NCBI RefSeq assembly: GCF_945906775.1
Contig: NZ_CAMDRE010000001.1
Coordinates: 3,100,001 to 3,164,000, forward strand
DNA length: 64,000 bases
From: Citrobacter sp. Marseille-Q6884
GTDB taxonomy: Bacteria; Pseudomonadota; Gammaproteobacteria; Enterobacterales; Enterobacteriaceae
Direction: 5' to 3'
The translations under genes were made by a program, and so were the position numbers. The notes beneath the pieces were generated by a model, which was not told where the DNA came from, did no database searches, and was given only the letters and a program-made list of their open reading frames with translations. Of this stretch, positions 35,225 through 41,897 are shown one piece after another; position 1 is the stretch's first letter; each line of letters begins with the position of its first letter.

Positions 35225-36245
35225 CTTTATCTACCAGAAGACTTGCTTGTTTACGGTACTTAACGATTTCGGTTAATGGGATCTTATCGACATCGATTTC
35301 ACCGATTGTGGCACTGATAACCGGGTCGAGCGTAACGCCTTTCAGTACCGGATACTCAAAGTTTGCCTTCGCATACTGCTGTTGCGCAGGTGCGGAAACC
35401 AGATATTCCATCAGCTTAACGGCATCTGCTTTATTCGGCGCATAACGGGCCACGGCAGCGCCACTGATATTGACGTGTGTACCGCCTTTCTCGAAGGTAG
35501 GTTTAACCACTTTAATCGCATCACCCCAACGACGCGCATCACTGCCTTCTTTGGCATTTTTCATATGCCCGACGTAATACGAGTTCGCCAGACCAATATC
35601 ACAAATACCACCGAGAATATCACGGGCAACGTCACGGTCGCCGCCGGTCGCTTTACGTGCAAGGTTAGCTTTCACGCCGCGCAGCCATTCTTCAGTTTTG
35701 GCTTCACCGTGATGGGCAATCATGGCGGCAATCAGTGCGGTATTGTAGGGATGCTGTCCTGAGCGGATGCAAACTTTACCTTTGTACTCCGGGCTCGCGA
35801 GTTGTTCGTAATGCCAGTTATCAATCGGCATGGACTTCTCGGCATAAAGCACGCGGGCTCGCATAGAAAGTGCAAACCACTGATTATCTGCTCCGCGCAG
35901 GTTGGCCGGAATGGCCGTCTTAAGCGCTTCGGATTGCACGGGCTGGGTGACGCCAGCTTCGACTAAATCGATAAGGTTACCTGCATCAACCGTCATCAGC
36001 AGGTCGGCAGGGGAGTTTTTACCTTCCGCTTTCACACGCTCGAGCATGCCATCCTTAATATAAACCGTACTGACTTTTATGCCGCTGGTTTGAGTCCAGC
36101 TATCCAGTAAGGGCTGAATCAGGCCCGGTTCACGCGTGGTATAAAGCGTTAATGTATCCTGAGCAAAAACCGGCAGGCTGACAGAGAGGGTTAGAGCAGA
36201 TGCAAGCGTGATACGGCGCAGTCCGGTGCGAGGCAGAGCATTCAT
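35208..36245 (-). CDS. Periplasmic ferric-iron binding protein (FbpA-like)
   Basis: 345 residues. The signal peptide of about 28 residues ends VSLPVFAQ. Mature start DTLTLYTTREPGLIQPLLDS fits the FbpA/IdiA/SfuA family of Fe3+-binding proteins. A tyrosine pair in LANSYYVGHMKNAKEG is the expected iron-ligand motif, and KGGTHVNISGAAVARYAPNK is a conserved hinge-side block. It is first gene of a three-gene cassette behind a Fur-box-like site. I do not assign a gene symbol because several names are used for this family. It could carry another trivalent metal, but iron is most likely. Confidence 0.9.
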   Translation of the reverse strand: MNALPRTGLRRITLASALTLSVSLPVFAQDTLTLYTTREPGLIQPLLDSWTQTSGIKVSTVYIKDGMLERVKAEGKNSPADLLMTVDAGNLIDLVEAGVTQPVQSEALKTAIPANLRGADNQWFALSMRARVLYAEKSMPIDNWHYEQLASPEYKGKVCIRSGQHPYNTALIAAMIAHHGEAKTEEWLRGVKANLARKATGGDRDVARDILGGICDIGLANSYYVGHMKNAKEGSDARRWGDAIKVVKPTFEKGGTHVNISGAAVARYAPNKADAVKLMEYLVSAPAQQQYAKANFEYPVLKGVTLDPVISATIGEIDVDKIPLTEIVKYRKQASLLVDKVGFDQ

Positions 36246-36315
36246 CGTTTATATCCCAGAGTAATTGGAACGTACAGTAACCCGAGCAGGAGCTCGTACT
36301 TTTGGCCCGCGTACA

Positions 36316-36334
36316 ATAAATGATAATCACTAGC
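36316..36334 (-). promoter_or_regulatory. Fur-box-like site upstream of the iron ABC cassette
   Basis: The core TGATAATCA is a perfect match to the centre of the 19-base Fur consensus, and the whole site agrees at about 14 of 19 positions. It lies 71-89 bases upstream of the binding-protein start, so repression by Fe2+-Fur is likely. Flanking AATAAATG repeats suggest further partial sites. Confidence 0.7.
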
Positions 36335-36610
36335 ACTTACAATAAATGCAAAGTTTAAACGATTTGCATTTACATAACTTTAATCAACGATGTGATATGC
36401 ATGCGGCGGGTGAGGTGGGTGCTTCCTTTCCTCTCCAGACAATTCTGGTCAACCACGTGATCCATCAATTCCCGCGATTATTTTTCGATACTGCCTCTAA
36501 AAGGGTGAATGCTTTGCCCTTCATCTGTTAAATACTGGAATACGCTTTCAACTTCCCCCCAAAGACACATGCCTCTTTTATCTCAACGCGTCACACTCCT
36601 TACTATAGCT
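36335..36610. other. Gap without a supported gene
   Basis: About 276 bases between the Fur-like site and the toxin promoter. A 61-codon open frame exists (36346-36531), but it has no ribosome site or recognisable domain and I do not call it. It may hold the iron cassette promoter at its left edge. Otherwise I see nothing in it. Confidence 0.5.
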
Positions 36611-36639
36611 TTGCACCTATATCGTATTTAACCTATATT
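36611..36639 (+). promoter_or_regulatory. higBA promoter
   Basis: TTGCAC (36611-36616), a 17-base spacer and TATATT (36634-36639) make a good sigma-70 promoter 14 bases before the toxin start. The motif ACCTATAT occurs twice, at 36615-36622 and 36631-36638, overlapping both boxes, and is a candidate operator for autoregulation by the antitoxin. Confidence 0.7.
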
Positions 36640-36652
36640 TAAGGGAGGTCCC

Positions 36653-37006
36653 GTGTGGACAATAAAAACAACGGATACGTTTGATCGCTGGTTTACCTCG
36701 CTCAATGATAGCGACCGGACTCGCGTGCTTGCTGCGCTGATGGTCCTGCGGGAAAAAGGACCTGGGTTGTCCAGACCGTACGCTGATACGCTCAGAGACT
36801 CCTGCTATAGCAACATGAAAGAGTTGCGTATTCAGAGTCGGGGCGATCCCATACGGGCGTTTTTCGCTTTTGATCCGATACGTACCGGTATTGTGCTTTG
36901 TGCCGGACTTAAGGTTGGCAATGAAAAGCGTTTTTATGATGAGATGCTCCCGCTTGCGGATCGGGAATTCACTAATTGGCTGAATACATTTGAAGAGAAG
37001 GAGTAA
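36653..37006 (+). CDS. HigB/RelE-type toxin (Gp49-like family)
   Basis: 117 residues from a GTG with an excellent AAGGGAGG ribosome site. The sequence (MWTIKTTDTFDRWFTSLN, then GLSRPYADTLRDSCYSNMKELRIQS and PIRAFFAFDPIRTGIVLCAG) is the pattern of the phage-derived Gp49-like/HigB branch of RelE-superfamily ribosome-dependent mRNA interferases, with basic residues in KELRIQSRG and RAFFAFDP and a C-terminal helix. The toxin precedes the antitoxin, the HigBA order. Activity is inferred; the catalytic residues of this branch vary. Confidence 0.85.
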   Translation: MWTIKTTDTFDRWFTSLNDSDRTRVLAALMVLREKGPGLSRPYADTLRDSCYSNMKELRIQSRGDPIRAFFAFDPIRTGIVLCAGLKVGNEKRFYDEMLPLADREFTNWLNTFEEKE

Positions 37007-37010
37007 CGCG

Positions 37011-37313
37011 ATGGGCAGAACGCTGGAGCAGCTTATTGCGGATGAAAAACCTGACGTTGTGGCCGAAGCGCAAGTGATGGCGACGGACATCCTGCTCAAT
37101 ATTCATCTTGCTGAACTGCGCGAGAAGGTGCAAAAAACGCAGGTTGAAATGGCTGATGTTCTGGGTATCAAGCAGCCTACTGTTGCAGGAATGGAAAAGC
37201 CTGGCCGAGACCTGAAACTCTCTACGCTCAAACGCTATGTTGAGGCAGCGGGTGGAAAACTTCGCCTTGACGTTGAACTACCGGACGGGTCTCACTATGG
37301 ATTTGTACTATGA
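37011..37313 (+). CDS. HigA-like XRE-family antitoxin
   Basis: 100 residues from the ATG at 37011 (MGRTLEQLIADEKPDVV), with GAAGGAG as ribosome site; an earlier in-frame start inside the toxin gene is less likely. Helix-turn-helix of the XRE type at about residues 40-75 (TQVEMADVLGIKQPTVAGME, then LKLSTLKRYVEAAGGKLRLD). It would neutralise the toxin and repress the promoter. It lies 4 bases after the toxin gene. Length and order match HigA partners of Gp49-like toxins. Confidence 0.85.
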   Translation: MGRTLEQLIADEKPDVVAEAQVMATDILLNIHLAELREKVQKTQVEMADVLGIKQPTVAGMEKPGRDLKLSTLKRYVEAAGGKLRLDVELPDGSHYGFVL

Positions 37314-37423
37314 TTTCTGACGTTAACAGGTGATTCTAGCGACAGAAAGGGGAGGAGGGACTCCACAATCGAGTTGAAATGATCCTCAAATTGGGCCTCC
37401 CATTTTTCAGAAATGGGTAAAAG

Positions 37424-37456
37424 CAAAAAGCCTGCTCAGTTTCCTGAGCAGGCTTC
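37424..37456 (-). terminator. tRNA-Asn (first copy) terminator
   Basis: On the minus strand, AAGCCTGCTCAG pairs with CTGAGCAGGCTT, followed by TTTGCTTTT. It lies directly after the tRNA 3' end and is nearly identical to the terminator of the third copy. Confidence 0.85.
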
Positions 37457-37463
37457 TTAAATT

Positions 37464-37539
37464 TGGCTCCTCTGACTGGACTCGAACCAGTGACATACGG
37501 ATTAACAGTCCGCCGTTCTACCGACTGAACTACAGAGGA
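37464..37539 (-). tRNA. asnV: tRNA-Asn (GTT), first copy
   Basis: 76 bases including an encoded CCA. On the minus strand it begins TCCTCTGTAGTTCAG and has the anticodon loop CTGTTAATC (GTT), the T-loop GGTTCGAGTCC and the acceptor match CAGAGGA-GCCA. It lies between the accessory block and nac, where E. coli has asnV; the copy name is by synteny only. Confidence 0.95.
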
Positions 37540-37557
37540 ATCGTGTGAACGAGGCGC

Positions 37558-37586
37558 ATATTAGCGATGGGCGTTGAGGTTGTCAA
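37558..37586 (-). promoter_or_regulatory. Promoter of first tRNA-Asn
   Basis: Minus-strand TTGACA (37581-37586), 17-base spacer and TAATAT (37558-37563), with a GC-rich GCGCCTCG discriminator typical of stringently controlled stable RNA promoters. It is almost the same as the promoter of the third copy. Confidence 0.85.
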
Positions 37587-37661
37587 AGGGGGAAATGCAA
37601 TTAGGTGTTTGTTTGCTGACAAAAACAGCAAAGCGGTGAACTTTCGATCTTTTACTCTTTT

Positions 37662-37678
37662 TGCTCCATTCTGGTGCG
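37662..37678 (+). promoter_or_regulatory. NtrC-like site upstream of nac
   Basis: TGCTCCATTCTGGTGCG resembles the NtrC consensus (GCAC-N7-GTGC type dyad with TGGTGC in the right half). It lies about 135 bases upstream of the sigma-54 promoter, a normal enhancer distance. Confidence 0.65.
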
Positions 37679-37794
37679 CCGCTACCCGCTGTGGGGCAGG
37701 TGAAAAATAGTGGAAAGGGGAAATTAACTTTATTTATTACCGCCGAACCGTATTTGATGGGGGTTCAGCGGTGTCACCTGCATTCAGGGGAAAC

Positions 37795-37810
37795 TGGCAA
37801 GCATCTTGCA
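37795..37810 (+). promoter_or_regulatory. Sigma-54 promoter of nac
   Basis: TGGCAAGCATCTTGCA carries the -24 GG (37796-37797) and -12 GC (37808-37809) with the required 10 bases between them. It lies 56 bases upstream of the nac ATG. nac is a known RpoN/NtrC-dependent gene in enterics, so the match is well supported. Confidence 0.88.
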
Positions 37811-37865
37811 ATCCTGGTTAATACGACGTGCCAGCACGGGTTCTGGTATTCCGACAGGAGGCAAA

Positions 37866-38783
37866 ATGAACTTCAGACGACTGAAATACTTCGTAAAAAT
37901 CGTCGATATTGGTAGCCTGACCCAGGCAGCGGAAGTGTTGCACATCGCGCAACCCGCGTTGAGTCAGCAGGTTGCTACGCTGGAAGGTGAACTGAATCAA
38001 CAGCTATTGATCCGCACCAAGCGGGGGGTAACGCCGACTGACGCAGGGAAAGTGCTATATACCCATGCCCGGACGATTTTACGCCAATGCGAACAGGCGC
38101 AGCTTGCGGTCAATAATGTGGGGCAGACGCTGAGCGGCCAGGTCTCGATTGGTCTTGCCCCAGGCACTGCGGCGTCATCCATCACCATGCCGTTACTCCA
38201 GTCAGTACGCGCCGAGTTACCGGATGTCCTGATCTATTTGCATGAAAACAGTGGTGCCGTGCTCAACGATAAACTGCTCAGTGGTCAACTCGACATGGCG
38301 GTACTTTACGAGCGTTCACCGGTGGCGGGCATCTCCAGTCAACCGCTCTTAAAAGAAGATCTTTTTCTGGTCGGCACGCGCGACTGTCCGGGGCAAAGTG
38401 TGGATTTAACCGCCGTAGCCCAGATGAGTCTGTTGCTTCCGCGCGATTACAGTGCGGTTCGATTACGTGTCGACGAGGCCTTTTCACTCCGCCGCTTAAC
38501 AGCCAAAGTGATCGGTGAAATTGATTCTATTTCTACCTTAACGGCTGCCATTGCCAGCGGTATGGGGGTAACGGTTTTACCTGAGTCGGCAGCTCGTGCC
38601 TTATGTAAGGCCGCGAATGGCTGGATGGCGCGTATTACAACACCTTCGATGAATCTGCCATTGTCATTAAACATGTCTGCCAGAGGAAGTTTATCGCCGC
38701 AAGCACAAGCGGTGAAAGACATCCTGTTGTCGTTGGTCAGCCGTCCTGCGCTGGAAAACCGGGAACTGCAGCTGGTCAGTTAA
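37866..38783 (+). CDS. nac: Nac nitrogen assimilation control LysR regulator
   Basis: 305 residues from the ATG at 37866 (MNFRRLKYFVKIVDIGSLTQ) with an ACAGGAGGC ribosome site; the upstream in-frame extension is rejected because it crosses the sigma-54 promoter. N-terminal LysR winged helix at residues 1-60 (SLTQAAEVLHIAQPALSQQV), then the effector domain. Nac links NtrC to sigma-70 genes of nitrogen metabolism and does not need a small co-inducer in Klebsiella. It lies next to cbl as in E. coli. Confidence 0.95.
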   Translation: MNFRRLKYFVKIVDIGSLTQAAEVLHIAQPALSQQVATLEGELNQQLLIRTKRGVTPTDAGKVLYTHARTILRQCEQAQLAVNNVGQTLSGQVSIGLAPGTAASSITMPLLQSVRAELPDVLIYLHENSGAVLNDKLLSGQLDMAVLYERSPVAGISSQPLLKEDLFLVGTRDCPGQSVDLTAVAQMSLLLPRDYSAVRLRVDEAFSLRRLTAKVIGEIDSISTLTAAIASGMGVTVLPESAARALCKAANGWMARITTPSMNLPLSLNMSARGSLSPQAQAVKDILLSLVSRPALENRELQLVS

Positions 38784-38785
38784 AC

Positions 38786-38822
38786 CTTATTCCCGGCGGG
38801 AATAAGATGCAGGTTTTTATTA
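38786..38822 (+). terminator. nac terminator
   Basis: CTTATTCCC pairs perfectly with GGGAATAAG around GGC, 2 bases after the nac stop. T5 begins 8 bases after the stem, so termination efficiency is uncertain. Confidence 0.6.
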
Positions 38823-38884
38823 TTTGTTATGCCGGGCATCAGACTTTAACAATAGCGTAATGTCTGATGTACCCGGAGCCAAAT

Positions 38885-39835
38885 GTGAATTTCCAGCAAC
38901 TTAAAATAATCCGCGAGGCGGCACGTCAGGATTACAACCTGACGGAAGTCGCGAATATTCTTTATACCTCGCAGTCGGGGGTAAGCCGGCATATTCGTGA
39001 ACTTGAAGATGAGCTTGGCATTGAAATATTTATCCGGCGGGGGAAGCGTCTGCTTGGTATGACTGAACCGGGCAAGGCCTTGCTGGTTATCGCTGAGCGT
39101 ATTCTCAACGAGGCCGGCAATGTGCGCCGACTTGCAGATCTGTTCACCAATGACACATCCGGTGTTCTGACGATTGCCACGACGCATACCCAGGCGCGTT
39201 ATAGCCTGCCCGCGGTGATTAAAGCATTTCGTGAACTCTTTCCCGAGGTTCGTCTGGAGCTCATCCAGGGAACGCCGCAAGAGATTGATGTGCTTTTGCA
39301 AAATGGTGGGGCAGACATTGGTATTGCCAGCGAGCGGTTAAGTAGCGACCCGCTGTTGGTCGCCTTTCCGTGGTTCAGATGGCATCACAGCCTCCTCGTC
39401 CCGCACGATCATCCGTTAACACAGACCCCTTTGCTGACGCTGGAATCTATTGCTCACTGGCCGCTCATTACCTATCGCCAGGGCATTACGGGGCGTTCTC
39501 GTATTGATGAGGCATTTGCGCGTAAAGGGCTGCAGCCGGGTATTGTCCTCAGCGCACAGGATTCAGATGTGATCAAAACCTATGTGGCGTTGGGGTTAGG
39601 TATTGGGATAGTCGCGGAGCAATCAAGCGGTGAGCAGGAAGAGGGCACGTTAACCCGCCTTGATACCCGGCATTTATTTGATGCGAATACGGTCTGGCTT
39701 GGCCTGAAACGCGGTCAGTTACAGCGTAATTACGTCTGGCGGTTCATTGAGCTATGTAATGCAGGTCTGTCAGTGGAAGAGATTAAGCGACAGGCGATGG
39801 AACCCGACGATGTGATGATTGACTATCAGATATAA
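38885..39835 (+). CDS. cbl: Cbl LysR regulator of sulfonate-sulfur use
   Basis: 316 residues from the GTG at 38885 (MNFQQLKIIREAARQDYNLT), the start that matches E. coli Cbl; an ATG six codons earlier (38867) is also in frame. N-terminal LysR helix-turn-helix (NLTEVANILYTSQSGVSRHI), then an effector domain very close to CysB (GVLTIATTHTQARYSLP, ITYRQGITGRSRIDEAF, YVALGLGIGIVAEQ). Cbl activates sulfate-starvation genes such as ssu and tau in E. coli. It lies between nac and a tRNA-Asn, as in E. coli. Confidence 0.94.
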   Translation: MNFQQLKIIREAARQDYNLTEVANILYTSQSGVSRHIRELEDELGIEIFIRRGKRLLGMTEPGKALLVIAERILNEAGNVRRLADLFTNDTSGVLTIATTHTQARYSLPAVIKAFRELFPEVRLELIQGTPQEIDVLLQNGGADIGIASERLSSDPLLVAFPWFRWHHSLLVPHDHPLTQTPLLTLESIAHWPLITYRQGITGRSRIDEAFARKGLQPGIVLSAQDSDVIKTYVALGLGIGIVAEQSSGEQEEGTLTRLDTRHLFDANTVWLGLKRGQLQRNYVWRFIELCNAGLSVEEIKRQAMEPDDVMIDYQI

Positions 39836-39841
39836 AACAAA

Positions 39842-39862
39842 AAGCCCGCGATAAGCGGGCTT
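39842..39862 (-). terminator. Terminator shared by second tRNA-Asn and cbl
   Basis: AAGCCCGC pairs with GCGGGCTT around GATAA. On the minus strand (tRNA) TTTTGTTTTA follows, giving a good intrinsic terminator; on the plus strand (cbl) the T-run is short. Confidence 0.82.
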
Positions 39863-39870
39863 CTTAAATA

Positions 39871-39946
39871 TGGCTCCTCTGACTGGACTCGAACCAGTGA
39901 CATACGGATTAACAGTCCGCCGTTCTACCGACTGAACTACAGAGGA
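39871..39946 (-). tRNA. asnU: tRNA-Asn (GTT), second copy
   Basis: 76 bases, sequence identical to the first copy by eye, with encoded CCA and GTT anticodon. It lies between cbl and yeeO, convergent with cbl, matching the place of asnU in E. coli. Confidence 0.95.
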
Positions 39947-39962
39947 ATCGTTGTGGAGGCAT

Positions 39963-39990
39963 ATCTTAGCGGCGAAAAAACTTTTGTCAA
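39963..39990 (-). promoter_or_regulatory. Promoter of second tRNA-Asn
   Basis: Minus-strand TTGACA (39985-39990), 16-base spacer and TAAGAT (39963-39968). It differs in sequence from the other two tRNA-Asn promoters, so this copy has a separate upstream region. Confidence 0.75.
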
Positions 39991-40106
39991 ACCCCATTTT
40001 TCGTATTGGGGATTAATTGATGCTTCTCTCAACAGCTTGTTGCATTTACAGACATTTTATCTGGAAAAATCTTTGCAGCTTTTTTGATTCTCCCTCATTA
40101 TTTGAA

Positions 40107-41594
40107 ATGAGGTTTCAACTTTTCTCATTAAGGTTCACTTTGAACGTGTCCGCAGCCCTACACCGGGTCGTTTCCCGTACGCCCTGGTATGCCAAACGTA
40201 AGAGCTATAAAGTTCTTTTTTGGCGCGAAATCACCCCGCTTGCCGTGCCCATTTTTCTGGAAAATACCTGTGTCCTGCTGATGGGGGTGCTCAGTACCTT
40301 CCTGGTGAGTTGGTTAGGTAAAGAAGCCATGGCGGGTGTCGGTCTTGCCGACAGTTTCAATATGGTGATCATGGCATTTTTCGCTGCCATCGATCTGGGC
40401 ACCACGGTGGTCGTTGCCTTTAGCCTTGGGAAACGAGACCGTCGCCGCGCCAGAGCGGCAGCCAGACAATCACTGGTCATCATGACGATTTTCGCAGTCG
40501 TGCTGGCGGCGGTCATTCACTATTTTGGCGAACAGATTATTGATGTCGTTGCCGGGGAGGCAACACCCGAGGTCAAAGCGCTGGCGCTGACGTACCTGGA
40601 ATTGACGGTGCTCAGTTACCCGGCAGCGGCCATTGCGTTGATCGGCAGTGGGGCGCTTCGTGGTGCCGGGAATACCAAGATACCGCTGCTCATTAACGGC
40701 GGTATGAACATACTGAACATCATCATCAGTAGCATCCTTATTTACGGTATTTTTTCCTGGCAAGGGCTGGGATTCGTCGGGGCAGGGCTGGGCTTGACGA
40801 TTTCCCGCTACATTGGTGCCGTCGCCATTATCTGCGTCTTGATGGTGGGGTTTAATCCGGCGCTGCGTATTCCCCTTAAAAGCTATTTTAAGCCCCTGAA
40901 CCTCGCCATTATCTGGGAAGTCATGGGGATCGGTATTCCTGCCAGTATAGAATCCGTGCTGTTTAATGGCGGAAAGCTGTTAACCCAGATGTTTGTGTCT
41001 GGCATGGGGACCAGCGTGATTGCGGGCAACTTTATCGCGTTTTCTATTGCTGCTTTGATCAACCTTCCAGGTAACGCGTTGGGTTCTGCTTCCACGATCA
41101 TATCCGGCAGGCGTCTGGGAAACGGCCAGATTGCTCAGGCGGAAATCCAGTTACGGCACGTATTTTGGTTGTCCACGATTGGATTAACCGCAATTGCGTG
41201 GCTGACGGCCCCCTTTGCCGGAGTGATGGCCTCCTTCTATACCCACGATCAGGACGTAAAAGAGGTCATAGTCATTCTGATTTGGCTCAACGCCGCGTTT
41301 ATGCCGATATGGGCAGCATCCTGGGTTCTTCCTGCTGGGTTTAAAGGCGCACGAGATGCACGTTTTGCAATGTGGGTTTCCATGTTAGGTATGTGGGGCT
41401 GTCGTGTTGTAGCCGGTTATACCCTCGGGATCGTATTAGGATGGGGTGTCATCGGCGTCTGGATGGGGATGTTCTTCGATTGGGCAGTACGCGCGGCGCT
41501 GTTTTATTGGCGAATGGTGAGCGGTCGATGGTTATGGAAATACCCACGCCCTGAACGTGAAAAGTGTATAAAACAACCTGTTGCGCCTGAATAA
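40107..41594 (+). CDS. yeeO: YeeO MATE-family efflux transporter
   Basis: 495 residues from the ATG at 40107; the frame stays open to an ATG at 40020 and the extra N-terminus (STACCIYRHF, SFFDSPSLFEM) is similar to that of E. coli YeeO, so the start is uncertain. About 12 transmembrane helices in two MATE repeats; VPIFLENTCVLLMGVLSTFLVSWLG opens the first (quoted here only as VLLMGVLSTFLVSWLG), and GAGNTKIPLLINGGMNI and GFKGARDARFAMWVSM are conserved loops. E. coli YeeO exports dipeptides and flavins. It is flanked by tRNA-Asn genes as in E. coli. Confidence 0.92.
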   Translation: MRFQLFSLRFTLNVSAALHRVVSRTPWYAKRKSYKVLFWREITPLAVPIFLENTCVLLMGVLSTFLVSWLGKEAMAGVGLADSFNMVIMAFFAAIDLGTTVVVAFSLGKRDRRRARAAARQSLVIMTIFAVVLAAVIHYFGEQIIDVVAGEATPEVKALALTYLELTVLSYPAAAIALIGSGALRGAGNTKIPLLINGGMNILNIIISSILIYGIFSWQGLGFVGAGLGLTISRYIGAVAIICVLMVGFNPALRIPLKSYFKPLNLAIIWEVMGIGIPASIESVLFNGGKLLTQMFVSGMGTSVIAGNFIAFSIAALINLPGNALGSASTIISGRRLGNGQIAQAEIQLRHVFWLSTIGLTAIAWLTAPFAGVMASFYTHDQDVKEVIVILIWLNAAFMPIWAASWVLPAGFKGARDARFAMWVSMLGMWGCRVVAGYTLGIVLGWGVIGVWMGMFFDWAVRAALFYWRMVSGRWLWKYPRPEREKCIKQPVAPE

Positions 41595-41646
41595 GCGCCG
41601 AAATGAGGAATATTTCAGCAAACGATCGTCTTTATACATTCAGGCT

Positions 41647-41675
41647 TTGACAATGCGGATGGGCATCGCTAATAT
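41647..41675 (+). promoter_or_regulatory. Promoter of third tRNA-Asn
   Basis: Consensus TTGACA (41647-41652), 17-base spacer and TAATAT (41670-41675), with the TCGCCTCG discriminator. It is nearly identical to the promoter of the first copy but in opposite orientation. Confidence 0.88.
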
Positions 41676-41693
41676 TCGCCTCGTTCACACGAT

Positions 41694-41769
41694 TCCTCTG
41701 TAGTTCAGTCGGTAGAACGGCGGACTGTTAATCCGTATGTCACTGGTTCGAGTCCAGTCAGAGGAGCCA
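41694..41769 (+). tRNA. asnW: tRNA-Asn (GTT), third copy
   Basis: 76 bases with encoded CCA and GTT anticodon, same sequence as the other two but on the plus strand. By synteny after yeeO it corresponds to asnW of E. coli. It is the last gene before the gene-order break with fhuE. Confidence 0.95.
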
Positions 41770-41777
41770 TATTTAAG

Positions 41778-41815
41778 AAGCCTGCTCAGGAAACTGAGCG
41801 GGTTTTTTGCTTTTT
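41778..41815 (+). terminator. Third tRNA-Asn terminator
   Basis: AAGCCTGCTCAG pairs with CTGAGCGGGTTT around GAAA, followed by T-rich TTTTTGCTTTTT. It lies 9 bases after the tRNA. Confidence 0.85.
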
Positions 41816-41897
41816 AGCACCACAGGTTTCTCCTCAACGTTCAGATGCGGTCTGGTCCACCTGACGTGCAGGTGGACGTGTGTCGCTGTGGGTACTA

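Larger units (their letters stand above)
37418..37586 (-). repeat. Left arm of tRNA-Asn inverted repeat
   Basis: Promoter, tRNA and terminator of the first tRNA-Asn match 41647-41815 in reverse orientation with few mismatches. Arms of about 169 bases bracket nac, cbl, the second tRNA and yeeO. Confidence 0.8.
41647..41815 (+). repeat. Right arm of tRNA-Asn inverted repeat
   Basis: Partner of 37418-37586. The similarity covers the -35 and -10 boxes, the whole tRNA and the terminator, and stops at the end of the T-tract, so it is transcription-unit-sized rather than a mobile element. Confidence 0.8.

Noticed and set aside
36346..36531. 61-codon open frame in the accessory gap
   Set aside because: No ribosome binding site, no recognisable domain and no neighbour support; a frame of this length is common by chance.
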